NCBI GenBank assembly: GCA_951799445.1
Contig: OX637291.1
Coordinates: 3,474,501 to 3,538,500, forward strand
DNA: 64,000 bases
Direction: 5' to 3'
DNA from: Pseudisothecium myosuroides
Lineage: Eukaryota; Streptophyta; Bryopsida; Hypnales; Lembophyllaceae
Part shown: piece by piece, positions 32,827-44,594 of the stretch
How positions within the stretch are numbered: position 1 is the first letter of the stretch
How the letters are laid out: each line of letters starts with the position of its first letter
Program-made: the position numbers and the translations under genes
The notes under the pieces: generated by a model
Told to the model about the DNA's origin: nothing
Databases searched by the model: none
The model's input: only the letters and a program-made list of their open reading frames with translations

Positions 32827-33768
32827 TTAACCCCTAAAGGATCGTTGTCCCTTCAGGGGACAAATGCGTTTTCGGGCAGGTACCTACGGGCTGAAATTTT
32901 CTCCTGATTTTTTGAAACTTTTTTTGGAGATAGAAAAACTGATAAGCTTTGTGGGAATATAATTTTTTTCACAATCGGTGCCCGGGAAAAAAAGTTATGA
33001 CCAAATAAGCTCAAAACAGGGGACGGGGGGCAGCCCGGGCAGCAAAAAAAAAATGGACAAAAATTTGAATTTTTTTTTTTAATATTTTTTTTCTCATAGA
33101 TTATATTTTTGTCTATCCGGAAAGCTTTGATTCATTTCATTTGGATATGTTATGAGAAAGTTATGGACATTCTTGTTTTTCGGGCAATTAGAGCATCTTT
33201 TTGAAAAAAATAACTTGTAGGATTCATTTTTGAATGCAATCTTTCAAATTTTTCAATTTTTTTTTTTTGCATGGTTTAGTTTAGTTGCTAGAACAATCTC
33301 ACCATTGGAATTAGTGAATTTTAATTCCATCTAAGAGATTTTAATATTTTAGATTTTCCTTCTATCTCGTACCTACTTCTACTTAAACAATTTTTTTAAC
33401 AATGATAATTAAGTTTTTCTGAATTTCTTTTTTTTTCCTAGACTCTCAACTCAATTCTCCACTATAAATATTTAAAGCTCAAAACTTTGTAGTGCAAAAA
33501 TTTTAAATTAAAAATGTTTAAAGTCAAAAATTCTAGTCCCGCAATGTGCTGAAAAACTTGTTTTTTTCACTTTAAACACAGATATCTTGCAATCTGTGCG
33601 GTCAAAAATTCTGAAATTTTTTCCACACATTCTCATACTAGTTAGATGTGAGATCCTATGGTTAGATTTGCAAAAAAAACATTTTTCATTTTTTTTACTG
33701 TTTGCTATAGAAATGTCAGTTTTCAGTGTTTTTTGGCAGAAAAAAGGCCTTGGTCCTTTAGGGGTTAA
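32827..33768. mobile_element. TTAA MITE, main family, intact ends
   Basis: TTAA at 32827-32830 and 33765-33768. The left end is TTAACCCCTAAAGGATCG and the right end is CTTGGTCCTTTAGGGGTTAA. Flanks CAACTC and ATGGAT do not repeat. Closely similar along its length to 4926-5848, and one of the youngest-looking copies. A subterminal CCCTTCAGGGG palindrome follows the left end. Non-coding. Confidence 0.88.
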
Positions 33769-35519
33769 ATGGATGCTATATGGACTTCCCACTTTACATG
33801 GATTTACATATGTAAGTTACCATAGATTAGGTGACTGGTGTTTTTGAGCACCTAATCACTTATGTGTTCAAAAACACCAGGGTACAAGCATGCTTGAGGT
33901 ACCCCATAAATGTCGTCACACAATAAAATGCAGTGAAGTGCATTTCTTTAACATAGATTGAGTTACAAATTTTGTTGTAAAAATTTAATTTTAATACAAA
34001 TTTACTTGCTTCAAGTTGAATACAATATGGATTCATCCAAAAAAAATTTCATTAATTGAATAAAGTTGTTAATTTGATTCCTAAAGCCCCATTTAGGACT
34101 CTGTCGTAGTGTCCATTTTTCATTCAGGAATCAAATAGGAATATAAATATTTAATAGAAAGTATTTGCAAATCACTTTATTGATTTATGATGTTTTAATA
34201 ACCAATTGTAGTAATTTATAACTTGATATGGGATATTTAACTATTTTTTATTATTTTTCAAATCATCTTAAATATCACAATATCACAAGGAGGGGCTACA
34301 TTGAAAAGGAATTCAAAATTCAAGATTCTTTTGGATTTCATAATTAAAACATGAAAAATAAGTTGTAAAGTAGTGAATAGGCAAAAAATCATGGTAAAAT
34401 TTTTGTATACACATGTATATTTTCTATTGACATGATATCAACTGCTAAATCCTAATAAATATAAAAATTAAAATGAAAGATTTAGTAGGTTTTGATTCAT
34501 GAAAATGATTTGACTATATGTGTTCTAACAATAACTAATGTTTTTAAAAAATCACTCTAATTTTTATTTGTAAAATAGGCTAATTGAAATTTTTTTCATT
34601 CTTGTTCCCTGGTTCCCGACTGGGGTACCCTAAGCACGCTTGTACCCACCACCTAAAGCTGATTTTTTTAAACCAAATGATTTTCTCCACACTACTATCA
34701 ATTTTTTCAAATAAAAAGATGATATATTGATACATGTGTACAACTGCAACAAAAGATATGTGATATGTAACTACATATGTATGTATATATCTCCAAATTT
34801 ATATACTTATATTTATAAAATTGTATTTATATTCAAGAATTCATATTTGTACATCTGTTGTAAACCCCAAATACAAAATTATAATAAATAAGACACCTAG
34901 ATTTTCAAGGCAGAGGGATGGGTTTTTTTTTTTTGAGGAGATAGCGATTCAACACTTTGAAGTTATATGTAGAATTTTGGATAGCTCCTAATCATAATCC
35001 TCTTCATGTTAACCTTGAAACACCTAGGAGGCCAAAAAATGCCTTTGGATGTCATTTAACACATCTAGGAGATGGAAAAAAACATTTTGCCATCCAAAGT
35101 TTTGGGGGGACTTAATTGGTTTAGCACTTTTGCAAGAAGGTGGTGTTGAAAATCCTCTCTTTGTGAAATTGTTGACTTTTATACACAGGACGATCCTTAA
35201 TCCACAGATCACCATATAGTGTATTTTGGCAACTTCAAGCTCCTTGCTCTTAATTTGAATTTGAGCCATAAAAATGATCCTTTTTGAACTTGAGTCCAAC
35301 TACCAAAACAAAGATAACAAAGTGCAATTTCTACTCCAACTTGAAATTTTGAAAACTTCCTAAAATTGATTATTTTATTGGATTTGAACTTTAGACATTT
35401 TAATTACCACAATTTATTGATTTTCTATTTACAGTTATACATTATAAATGTGTTAGATTCAAGATATGCTTCCGTAACTATTACCTCCATGGACAAATTT
35501 TCATATTATTAGGAGCTAT
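33769..35519. other. AT-rich intergenic DNA
   Basis: Contains a short inverted pair near 33835-33875 (GGTGTTTTTGAGCACC…GTGTTCAAAAACACC) and CCTAAAGCCCCATTTAGG near 34080. The 91-codon minus frame at 35024-35299 has no known motif. No gene recognised. Confidence 0.4.
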
Positions 35520-35522
35520 TTT

Positions 35523-35658
35523 CACTAGTAAGAAATTCAATTATTTGGGTCTCTTTTCTGTTGATTTGGACAATAATCTGGACAAAATCAACAGATTATT
35601 GTCCAAATCAACAAAAAAGTGACCCAAATCAACAGGAACACTAAATTTTCTACTAGTG
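35523..35658. mobile_element. CACTA-like MITE, 136 bp
   Basis: Ends are CACTAGTAAGAAATT and AATTTTCTACTAGTG, with TTT on both sides (35520-35522 and 35659-35661). The middle GATTTGGACAATAATCTG pairs with its complement, so most of the element folds into one hairpin. No coding content. Confidence 0.82.
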
Positions 35659-35661
35659 TTT

Positions 35662-37303
35662 GTATATGATATGAATTTTTACTTTTTCCCTAAAAAAATC
35701 TACAATAATTTCAAATTCTTACAAACAAATCTAAATTTTTTATGACTTACATATGACATGTGATTTCATCTTTGGAAAAAAAAATTCAAAAATAAATAGT
35801 TATAACATGCATGGGAATATATAGAATATAAGGATTTTGCAATTCATTTCTATAGTTATATGCCCATCCTTTAAGTTTAAGCTTTATTTCATGTCATTCT
35901 AACTGTTTATATTGCAAAAGTTATAAGGAGTTTTTTATTTCATTTTCAAAATATACAATTAAGAATAATCAATATTTTAGATTAGTTAATTTCATTTATC
36001 TACATAGATTGGATCCTTTTAGAAAGCTTTGAATCATTCTATTAGGATTAATGAGATAAAAGTGATGAAAATTTTATGTTGTGGACATAAGGGAAAAAAT
36101 AACATATAAATCTTTTATTGAATTTAAATCACAAAATTATCAATTAAATATAGAATCGTATGTTTTGAACATTACTCAAAGTAGGAAAGCCCTATTTCAA
36201 AGGTTTGTAAGTCTAAATCATGTGCTCATATGCAATTTTCAACTTTTGGGATTATGTTGACAAGCTTGTTGAGGATATGTATAAAAATTTCAGCCCAATT
36301 GGATCTATCTATCTTGGCTGCCTAAAACTCTCTACAACTAAAAAAAAATGTCTTTTTAATTTATAACTTTTTAACCACAACTTAGATTGATTTGAAACTT
36401 TTTAAGCATCAAGGTAGTAGTGAAACACACCTCTAGTAAAAAGTTCACAAGAATCCAACAAATATAGCACTGGGAAGGGCCTGCGCAAAGTGGAAAATGT
36501 CTTGAAATCATGACTCAAGGCTTTAAGGGTTAAGTTACATTTCATCATTTAGCACTTCCTTTATACCTCTATATTGTTCAATTTTTTGGGGGCATTTCCA
36601 AAGGCATTTCTTTAAAGAAGGAGATTTGCCAATTACTTCAGACCTTATATGGAATATCAATCAAACCAATTGAAATGTATCTTTCTGAGGCGAAATTTCT
36701 GGCTCAAATTTTGATTTTTCAGAAAAGTTGCAAATTTGTTGATAATACAGTGAATATCATGTCACAATATTATCAATGGCAGATTGAGTGGAGAGGTTTC
36801 ATGTATAGACTATGTGTTGCCATACTTGGTGGTTGAAGTTTTGAACAGCAGAGGATCGTTCAGCTGTTGGTACAATCAAATGTTGCCATATTAGAGCAAA
36901 CTAGTTTATGTTATATTTGCTATGAAATGAAACAACGGACTTGGGTGTTGCCACTTTACATGAACGAGATGGATTAGCATTTTTTTTTAACAATTTTCTA
37001 TCTCGATTTCTCCGACAGTCTGGTGCTCAAGGCACTGTGAATATTGGTATGAGAACGGAAGGTACTCACATCCACAAAACACAACTTTCAAAAAGCGGCT
37101 GAAGTTTACAAAGATGATCATTCACATCATCGTTGATAATTTTGTGATGTTGGGCTCTGACACTCATTATACAACATTCTCGTCTCTGAGTTTCAATTCG
37201 AGGATGTTAGTCTCTACTATCTTAGTCTCCATTGAAGTGTGCATGATTCCTCCAATTATTTTGCTTCTTGGGCAGGTCCGTTCTGATCAAGCAGAAGGCA
37301 CAG
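35662..37303. other. Intergenic with a partial TTAA element and possible upstream exons
   Basis: From about 35990 to 36533 there are worn main-family blocks (GAAAGCTTTGAATCATTCTA) ending CTTTAAGGGTTAA. From 36650 to 37300, composition and a CAGCAGAGGATCG-type segment hint at eroded exons upstream of the CHAT remnant, but no conserved peptide could be assigned. Confidence 0.35.
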
Positions 37304-37582
37304 GCCCCTGTTGGTGGGGAGGAAGTCTAGATACAAACCTCCATTAGAAGATCTTGGAGAGGCACACAAGGAAGTACAAGCTATCTATAAAGCTCTAAGA
37401 TCAACAACATGCTGCAAGAAAGTGCTCGATGACTCTAACTCTCTAGATGTGCGTTCTGGCATGAAGGAATGCGTGAAAGAACATCTTCCAAATGCATCTT
37501 GGATTCACTTCTCTGTGCACGGTGAAATCTCCCCTCAATTTCCACAAGGATCTCCTTTGTTTGGTGACAGTGATGATCAGAG
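37304..37582 (+). pseudogene. CHAT-domain gene remnant, part before the copia insertion
   Basis: After a CACAG acceptor-like site the frame reads PLLVGRKSRYKPPLEDLGEA, then HLPNASWIHFSVHGEISPQF, and ends GSPLFGDSDDQ. This is the order seen in CHAT domains (caspase-HetF-associated with TPRs): a conserved LLVG strand, an acidic linker ending in E..AI, the histidine of HxxxHG (IHFSVHG), then L.GD. CHAT domains are caspase-fold modules, often with TPR repeats; plants carry a few such proteins of unclear role. The exon is cut at 37582 by the copia element, whose other side (43245) resumes the same frame. Confidence 0.72.
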
Positions 37583-37843
37583 TGTTGAAAGAGTCGTGCT
37601 ACAGTAAGACGCAGACAAGAGTTGATTGTAGTACTCAAAGATAATAATACAAGTCCCACACAGGGTTTAAATAGTAAATAGGCAAGATTAACGGAAGGAT
37701 GAAAGATGCACTAATAGGCTAACAGAGTACTAGCGTTAATGAATCACTAACTAACCACTAAGTAACGGGATGAGTTGGTAACGGTTGTACAGGTAATGCC
37801 AAGTAGTGGAGGGAGTGGAAAATCAGGAGCGTAATATTCAACA
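37583..37843 (-). repeat. Copia 3' LTR
   Basis: Begins TGTTGAAAGAGT and ends ATTCAACA on the plus strand, so the termini are TG…CA with inverted TGTTGAA/TTCAACA. The adjacent polypurine tract is the complement of GCCCCCCTC at 37844-37852. Confidence 0.93.
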
Positions 37844-38682
37844 GCCCCCCTCGCTCATCGATTTCCCTGAAGCAAGCCCGATCGCAATGTGGAACCTCGT
37901 AGGTCGAAGGAGAAGTGAGACACCATATCAAAGAGATTTGTGTTGCTGCCGGAGGAGATGTTGGTGGTCTTCCGTGGGCAGACGGATGCATTGTGGGGGT
38001 AAAATTAGGTCATTGCGTGGCTTTGGATTGATTAGAATTGCGGGTATACTAGCTATCAGTTTGGAAGAGAGGGAGTAAATTAGGATTTTGCAAGCATAGG
38101 TCAAGGACTCAAGGTTGGAAGATGAGGGAAAATTTGAGTAACTAATGGTTGTGGGGTATTGGATTGGATGCAACTCGGGTTGGTGCTGTTAATATTGTGG
38201 CTGGTGGCAATCGGATTGCATCGATTGAGTGTATGGATTGTGGACATAATGCTTGGTTGTTTCTATTGGTTTCTACAGGTGTGTGAGATCGGTCTAAATA
38301 GAGTTGAGTCTAAGGTGATGGCGAGTAGTGCTGAGAGTCTGAGGGAGGATAGGATTTCGATTAGTGGTAGGGCACAGCAAGCTCATGAGAGAGTGATGCA
38401 AGACTGAGCGGAGTATTTCGGAAGTCCCGAAGCTTGATGGGATAACCGAAACAACAAACAAAGTATTAAATCACCAGATTTCAAGCACAAGTGTTAAGAA
38501 GGGGTTTGTGGTTGGATGGGTGGCATACATCAGATTGGGTGAGAGAGAAATTAGCTATTGGCTAAGTCACGTGATGTTGGGTAGCAACTTGATTCTAGCA
38601 TTGTCTCTGTTGTGTACGAAGTTAGCGGATAAGGGGCAGACTTAGTCAGAAAGTCTGTTGCCTATTCGGTGGTTGGAATGTA

Positions 38683-39922
38683 CTAAAGGCAAATTTCTTG
38701 GGCCTTGGCCTTTTCTCTAATGAAGTGATCTTGGATACTGATATGCTTAGTACAGGAATGGAGGATTGGGTTATTCACTAGTTTGATTGCGAATTGGTTG
38801 TCGCTGAACATAATGGTAGGATTTGTGGTGTCTTCACGAAGTTCTTTTAGCACCCGCTTTAGCAATTGCCACAGGTACGTGATGTTTGTGGCAGCTTCAC
38901 CCAGAACCCTGTATTTTGCTTCTGTGGTGGAAAGGGATACAGTAGGTTGAAGTTTGCTACTCCATGAAATGCATAAATCTCCTAGTTTGTGTAGAATTCC
39001 GCTTGTGGATTGTCTGGTGTCTAGATTCTAGCCCCAATCGGCATCTGTAAATGTGTGTAGAAGGTCTAAGATTGACTGAGGGAAAGAAAAGGCCATACTC
39101 TAAGGTTCCCTTTAAGTAGTACAATATCTGTTTGGCTGCCTACAGATGTGCTTGTTGTAGGTTGTCGAAATACCAACTAATGCAGCTGACTGCGTGACAT
39201 ATGTCAAGTCTAGTATTGGTGACATACAGCAAGCTTCCAACCATGGATCTGTAGTAATTATGGGGATCTACTGGTGGGGTTTTGGTGTCCTTACATAGTT
39301 GTTGTTTGGGATCCATGGGCAATTTTGTAGGGTTATATGTTGACAGACCAAATTGTTGGAAAAGTCACTGTATGTAGGAGCGTTGGTATACAAATATTCC
39401 TGTGTCATGAAATTCTAGCTCAAGACCAAGGTAGTTTCTATCATAGCCCGAGGCATAGCCCAGATCTGTCATCTCAAAGTCGTCCTGTAAAGCTTGCTTG
39501 ATTCGAAAAATTGTAGAGGAGTCATCACCGGTAATGAGTAAGTTGTCTACGTATACTAGCACTATTGTGGTTTTGTCGTTGTTGAAACAATAGTATAGGT
39601 TGGTGTCTGCTTTGCTACATGTGAGGCCTTGGGATACCAGCCAACAATCGATGGTGGAGTACCAGGCACGGGGAGATTGTTTCAGTCCGTAGAGTGCTCG
39701 TTTGATGAGGTACACTTTTGTGGGGTCACCGGCTCTAGGAAAACCCTCAGGAATCTCCATGATGAGATACTCTTCAATGGTCCCATCCAGAAATGCCGTA
39801 ATGACATCCATGTGATGCAAAGGCCAATCATATTTGGCCGCTAGAGCAAAAATAAGTCTAATTGTAGACCATCTAACAACAAGGGCGAAGATGTCATCGT
39901 AGTCTATACGAGGTTTCTGCAA
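38683..39922 (-). pseudogene. Copia reverse transcriptase and RNase H region
   Basis: 39365-39922 encodes the RT palm: MDVITAFLDGTIEEYLIMEI, ALYGLKQSPRAWY and VLVYVDNLLITGDD. The usual YVDDLL reads YVDNLL (around 39543-39551), a change in a metal-binding aspartate that should abolish activity. 39140-39322 holds DPHNYYRSMVGSLLYVTNTR, and 38683-38865 the RNase H tail with [10 protein letters not shown] and [14 protein letters not shown]. Stops separate the blocks. Confidence 0.92.
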
Positions 39923-40458
39923 GAAACCTCAGGCTACTATGAATACTATGTTTGATTTTAAAAATCCAATTTGTTGTAATAGGTTTCAAATCAGAGGTTC
40001 TATCTATGATTTTCCATGTGTGGTTTTTGGTAATGAAATTGATTTCACTGTTGATGGCATTGAGCGAGTTCTGGTCTTGAGATGCTTCTCTATAGTTTAT
40101 AGGTTCTTCTAAGAGTTCACTTATGAAAGTCCAATAGTCTTGGTGGTGCCCTGTGGCGTCTGGGGTATCGACTGGAGGTTGACTGTGCAGGTGTGATGTT
40201 TGGAGTAGACATCAAGGGTTGTGAATCCTAGGATTCCTAGGTGCATAGTTCCCTAAAGTTTATTTCAGGTTTTGTGTAGGTTGGAGTGTGATCGAGAGGT
40301 TTGGATTCGGGAGCTATAAGGAACAAGGGATTCTGTTGGTCGGTCTCCTTGATCAAATCGCTAGTTTCTGGGTGTTGGTGAGGTGACGGACTCGATGAGC
40401 GGATGCTTGAATCCAAATCAAGTGGTTTTGGTGGATTCGGCGAGTGAATGTCTATATC

Positions 40459-41519
40459 TTAAGTGGTGTTTGATTTGTGAATAGGTTCAAAGGAAAGGAC
40501 TGGGAAAGGATCTTGAAAACTAGTGGCTGAGGTATCGGTCAAGTGTTGGAACCCTATCTTGGTTTCGTCAAAGGTGACATCACGGCTAATATTAAATTTT
40601 TTTTGCTTTTGATCATAAAGTCTGTATACCTTTGTACACTCATGATACCCTAAGAAAACACATGGAAGTATCTTTCTATCAAGTTTTTGTCTCTGGTCCT
40701 TTGGAACTTGACAAAAGGCAATACAACTAAAATTTTTGAGATAAGAGACGTCGGGTATCTTACCAGTATATTTTTGCTCTAGCGTAATACCTTGATTTGC
40801 TCTAGTAGGGCTCCGGTTGAAAAGGTAGTTTGCAGTTTGGACTACTTCACTACAGAGTTTGAGCGGCAATTGACTTTCTGCAACCAGACTTCTAGCGCGC
40901 TCCATGATTATGCGATTTCTGCCCTCTGCCACTCCATTATGTTGGGGTGTGTGAGCCTGTGTTAGCTCTCTCTTGATACCGTTGATTAGGCAATATTCTT
41001 GGAACTCATTCAGCAGGTACTCACCTTGCGGTCCATCCTGAAAGTCAATAGGCGGCGTCCAATTTCTATTTTGATTCTTGCTTTGAAGTGTAAAAAATTC
41101 TCGAAAGTCTGCGCTCTAAGTTGCAAGAAATAAACCCAGCTCTTCCTGGAGATATCATCTGTAAACACGAGAACATAACGTGATCCAGCCAACGTGGATA
41201 CTTGCATTGGACCAATCAGGTCTGAATGAACTTTCTCTCCTGGGTGTGAAGCTTGATTCTTTGACTTGCTGGGAAAGCTGATTCGGGTTTGCCTTCCAAA
41301 CATACATTGTTGACACACTGCAGATGGAGGCTTGACGTTAGGAATTTCAGTCACACATTGTCGTAGTTGCAGGTGCAACAAGCCTTGATAACTCAAGTGT
41401 CCGAGGCGCTTGTGCCAGAGGGTAGGTGGATCATCACTATAAGCAATGTTGGCCTCCAGTGATCTCGATCCGAAAGAATATAGGCTGTTGGATGGGTCTC
41501 GATGCCCGATTGCTAACAA
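40459..41519 (-). pseudogene. Copia integrase region
   Basis: 41010-41519 has the GAG-pre-integrase zinc finger (LWHKRLGHLSYQGL … CQQCMFGRQTRISF) and the start of the catalytic core (VHSDLIGPMQVSTLAGSRY, VLVFTDDISRKSWVYFLQ). 40459-40932 continues with AEGRNRIIMERARSL, PLKLCSEVVQTANYLFNRSP and the CVFLGYHECTKVYRLYD segment. A frame break lies between them at about 40933-41009. Confidence 0.92.
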
Positions 41520-41813
41520 TCACTTTGCTTTGTTGATAATCCAATAGTTTTGATCAAAGAATGCTACAAGATAGCCGCTATCGGTAACTGACCCAACAAA
41601 AATCAAGTTTTTTATACTTGGCACATACTTAAATTCGTTTAACTTTATTTCCCCAACAGAAGTCTTTACATTTGCGGACCTTGACCTCTTCACGGCGTGC
41701 GATTTTCCAACGCCAGTTTTGACCTCTTGTATCTTGACACTAGAGAGACTAGACTGACCTTTCTCTATGACATTTTTGTTTGAAGCTATATGACCTGACG
41801 CTCCACTATCCAT
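41520..41813 (-). pseudogene. Copia aspartic protease region
   Basis: Contains the catalytic motif MDSGASGHIASNKN, typical of copia proteases, followed by LNEFKYVPSIKNLIFVGSV. A stop separates it from the zinc knuckle upstream. Confidence 0.88.
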
Positions 41814-41927
41814 GTACCAGGTGTTGCAGCCGTCCTAGTATTCGGAGATGGCCACATCGAAGAATTCGGTGGAGTTCGCAAACGTGGATCCGTGGTTGTA
41901 GTAGCTCTCCGTCTTTGGCAGTCAGGA

Positions 41928-42608
41928 GTTTCTCGCCAAGTGTCCAGATTCACTGCAGTTGAAGCAGACTGGCGATCTTGGAATGAATGGTGGGTCACGT
42001 CCTCCGCGTCCTCGGAAGGTGCCACATTGACCACGAAACGGGCCATAGTGGTTGCGTTGCATCGACAATTGTTGAGGTGCGTTAGTGTTTGAATAGTGCT
42101 CTCATAGCTTCTAGGAAGTCCGTTGAGGATAATTTGAATGAAAGTTTGGTCCGGGAACCATTTCCCCCATGCTCGCTAGTCGACTCTTTAGTTCCCGGGC
42201 TCGCTTTAGGTAGTCTTCAACAGAGCCTCCTTTGCAAAGCTTTAGTTCCTGCAATTGTCCATGTAGTGTTAGAATCTGTGACTGATCACTAGACTGGTAA
42301 GATGCCTTAAGTGTTGCCCAGACTAGTGCAGGGTCAGTGTGGATAGCGATAGTATCCACTAAGTCATCACTCACAAAAAGAATTAGTGCAAAGATAGCAT
42401 TGGCTTTCATAAGCTCAAGCTGTGGAGCAATCAAGTTTTTGCCTTTTACTGTGGCAGGAAAGATATGAGGATTAAAGCTCTCCTTAGTAATGGTCCACCA
42501 GTTCTCTCTTCACAAGATGGCCCTCATCTTGAGGCTCCACACGTAGTAATTGTTGAGACCAGTGAGCTTGTTGGTCTCACTAATCGACACGTTCTTGTTC
42601 TCAGACAT
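41928..42608 (-). pseudogene. Copia gag with zinc knuckle
   Basis: Starts at an ATG at 42608; KLTGLNNYYVWSLKMRAIL is the typical copia gag opening, followed immediately by a TGA. The UBN2-type core (WATLKASYQSSDQSQILTL, VEDYLKRARELKSRLASMG) lies in 42111-42434. The CCHC knuckle at 41928-41970 reads CFNCSESGHLARNS, the last Cys replaced by Ser and followed by TGA. Confidence 0.88.
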
Positions 42609-42965
42609 TTTGCTAGCAATCTTGACAGTTTCTCTTGTCACAGTTCCAATCTAGCGGTAGATTCTCGCTAGTCTCTATTTGTTCAATTCTCTCAGTGCCT
42701 GTCTCTCTCTCGAGCAGACACATTCAGTATTCAATGTTTGTCTCTCTATCGGGCAAGCACGTTCTGTCGGTTCTATCCAGGCGGTCAACATTTAGGAGCT
42801 ATCTTCGTCGTCTCTTTTCTAGTCACTATTTCGATGTTACTGCAACTTGCATGTAACCACTCTACCGATGTTAGTCTGTGCTATCGATACCTAGCTCTCT
42901 ACTTCTCATAGGTCTCGTCATTTGGAAGATCTATTGATCAATGTAATTGCGCTCAGAAGATTTAT

Positions 42966-42978
42966 CGCTCTGATACCA
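42966..42978 (-). other. Copia primer-binding site (tRNA-iMet)
   Basis: On the minus strand, directly after the 5' LTR, the sequence is TGGTATCAGAGCG, complementary to the 3' end of plant initiator methionine tRNA. Confidence 0.93.
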
Positions 42979-43244
42979 TGTTGAAAGAGTTGTGCTACAG
43001 TAAGGCTCAGACAAGAGCTGATTGTATTACTCAAAGATAATAATATAGGTCCTACACAAGGTTTAAATAGTAAACAAGCAGGATTAACGGAAAGATGAAA
43101 GTAGGATGAACTAATAGGCTACCAAGAATACAAGCGTTAATGAATCACTAACTAACCACTAATTAACGGGATGAGTTGGTAACAGTTGTACAGGTAACGC
43201 CAAGTAGTGCAGGGAGTGGGAAATCAAGAGTGTAATATTCAATA
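42979..43244 (-). repeat. Copia 5' LTR
   Basis: Partner of 37583-37843. The right terminus reads ATTCAATA, a CA to TA change, followed by the CAGAG duplication at 43245-43249. Confidence 0.93.
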
Positions 43245-43350
43245 CAGAGATTGAATGCAAATGAAATCAATACTAGTGCTGCATCATCACCATGGAGGGC
43301 TCGATGTGCTGTTTTCAGCGCTTGCTAAAGCGGCCTTAGATCAGTGGCAG
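43245..43350 (+). pseudogene. CHAT-domain gene remnant, part after the copia insertion
   Basis: Removing the copia element and one CAGAG restores a continuous frame: …DDQ then RLNANEINTSAA, then RARCAVFSAC. The last stretch is the CHAT catalytic-cysteine motif (consensus vVLSAC). The next codon is TAA (43326-43328), followed in frame by SGLRSVAG and a G/GTTATAAG donor-like site; family members usually have Gln or similar here, so the stop looks like a point mutation. The gene is thus broken twice. Confidence 0.7.
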
Positions 43351-43655
43351 GTTATAAGTTACCTCTTAACTGATTACCTCTTCGTTGGTTGCGATCAAAT
43401 TTACTTGTTTGTTTACTAGAGAATTGTGGAGCAACAAAGCTTGAGGAAGCAAATGGACAAGTAGCTGGAAGAGCTCCAGAGCCATATTGGGGTGCTCTTT
43501 TTTCGCTTCCATTAAGGTAACTACACCTAAAATGGACCGCTCCTCAAAAGCGACCCTTATTTTTGAACTGAAAATGGATGGGGAGGTAACCGATAATGGT
43601 GCACAATAAAGGACAAGTGTAAGAGCCCATTTTGAGTTGTGTGCAGCTCTGTCAC
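43351..43655. other. Downstream flank of the CHAT remnant
   Basis: About 300 bp with no continuing CHAT homology that I can read. A segment near 43425-43520 is mixed composition and may be an eroded exon. Confidence 0.3.
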
Positions 43656-44594
43656 CCCTAAAGGTTTTTGACTATGTTTTCACCAAAAACACTCCAAAAC
43701 TGCCATTTCTAATACAAGTACCAAATTTTAGAAAAAAAACATTTTTGAACACATGTAATTGTAGGATCTTGTAGTACACTAGTTTAAGAAGATGTAGAAA
43801 TTATTTCAGAATTTTCCACTATGTGGATTGCAAGATATTAGCGTTTGAATTGACAAAAATCCTTTTTTTGTCCCTGCGAAATAACGGCAGTTGCCCTTCA
43901 CAAGGTCACATTTGTATGAAAAAATGTCCAAAATGGTGGTTACTCTTTGGATTCATTCTTCAAGGCAAGTTGGCTATATGCTTGAAAAATTTCATATCAT
44001 TTGGAATTGTAGAAAATATAGGAAAAAAATAGTAAGTAGAAAGAGGTAGAGAATGACTCAAAATACTAAATTGTCAAGAATTTCATTATGGAATTGAAAA
44101 ATGCCAATCCCAACAATTGTAATGTTGTAATAAACAATCTACACCCAATGTTTGTTTGTTTTTTCAAAAATTTTAAAAATTGAGTTAAATAAAGGACTTC
44201 AAAGTTTATTTTAGAGTAGAGATTCCATAACTACCTTCAAACTAAAACTCCTCATAACTTTTGACTCATTAATCCACATGGAATGATTCAAAGCTTTCCA
44301 CATATATATAAATCTATAGAATCAATTTCAAATTTTTATTTTTCAAAAAAGTGATTTTTAAAGAATTTTTTTGAGCTGCCCGGGATGCCCACCAAACGTG
44401 GAAAATTACATATCATGCAATAACTTTTTAACCATGTAGTCAAAAGTTATGAAAATTGTTGGGCCTTAAAGCTACACCTTGGGCACATCTTGTGTGAAAA
44501 TTTCAGAGAAAAATAAAATAAAATTTCCATTCGTAGTGAGCTGCCCAAAATCGCTATGTTGCCAAAAAAGGGTGTTTGGCCCTTTAGGGGTTAA
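43656..44594. mobile_element. TTAA MITE, main family (left TTAA mutated)
   Basis: The left end is CACCCCTAAAGGTTTTTGAC and the right end is GTTTGGCCCTTTAGGGGTTAA (TTAA 44591-44594). The tetranucleotide before CCCC on the left is GTCA rather than TTAA, so either the duplication has mutated or the end has shifted. The body matches 1-827 in the same orientation. Confidence 0.8.

Larger units (their letters stand above)
37583..43244 (-). mobile_element. Ty1/copia LTR retrotransposon, degenerate, 5.66 kb
   Basis: Transcribed on the minus strand. LTRs of about 261-266 bp (37583-37843 and 42979-43244) are about 90% identical by eye, so the insertion is old. A 5-bp target duplication CAGAG sits at 37578-37582 and 43245-43249. 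Next to the 5' LTR is the primer site TGGTATCAGAGCG (initiator-Met tRNA), and next to the 3' LTR the purine run GAGGGGGG. Domain order gag, protease, integrase, reverse transcriptase, RNase H is copia-type. Many stops and frameshifts break the polyprotein. Confidence 0.95.
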
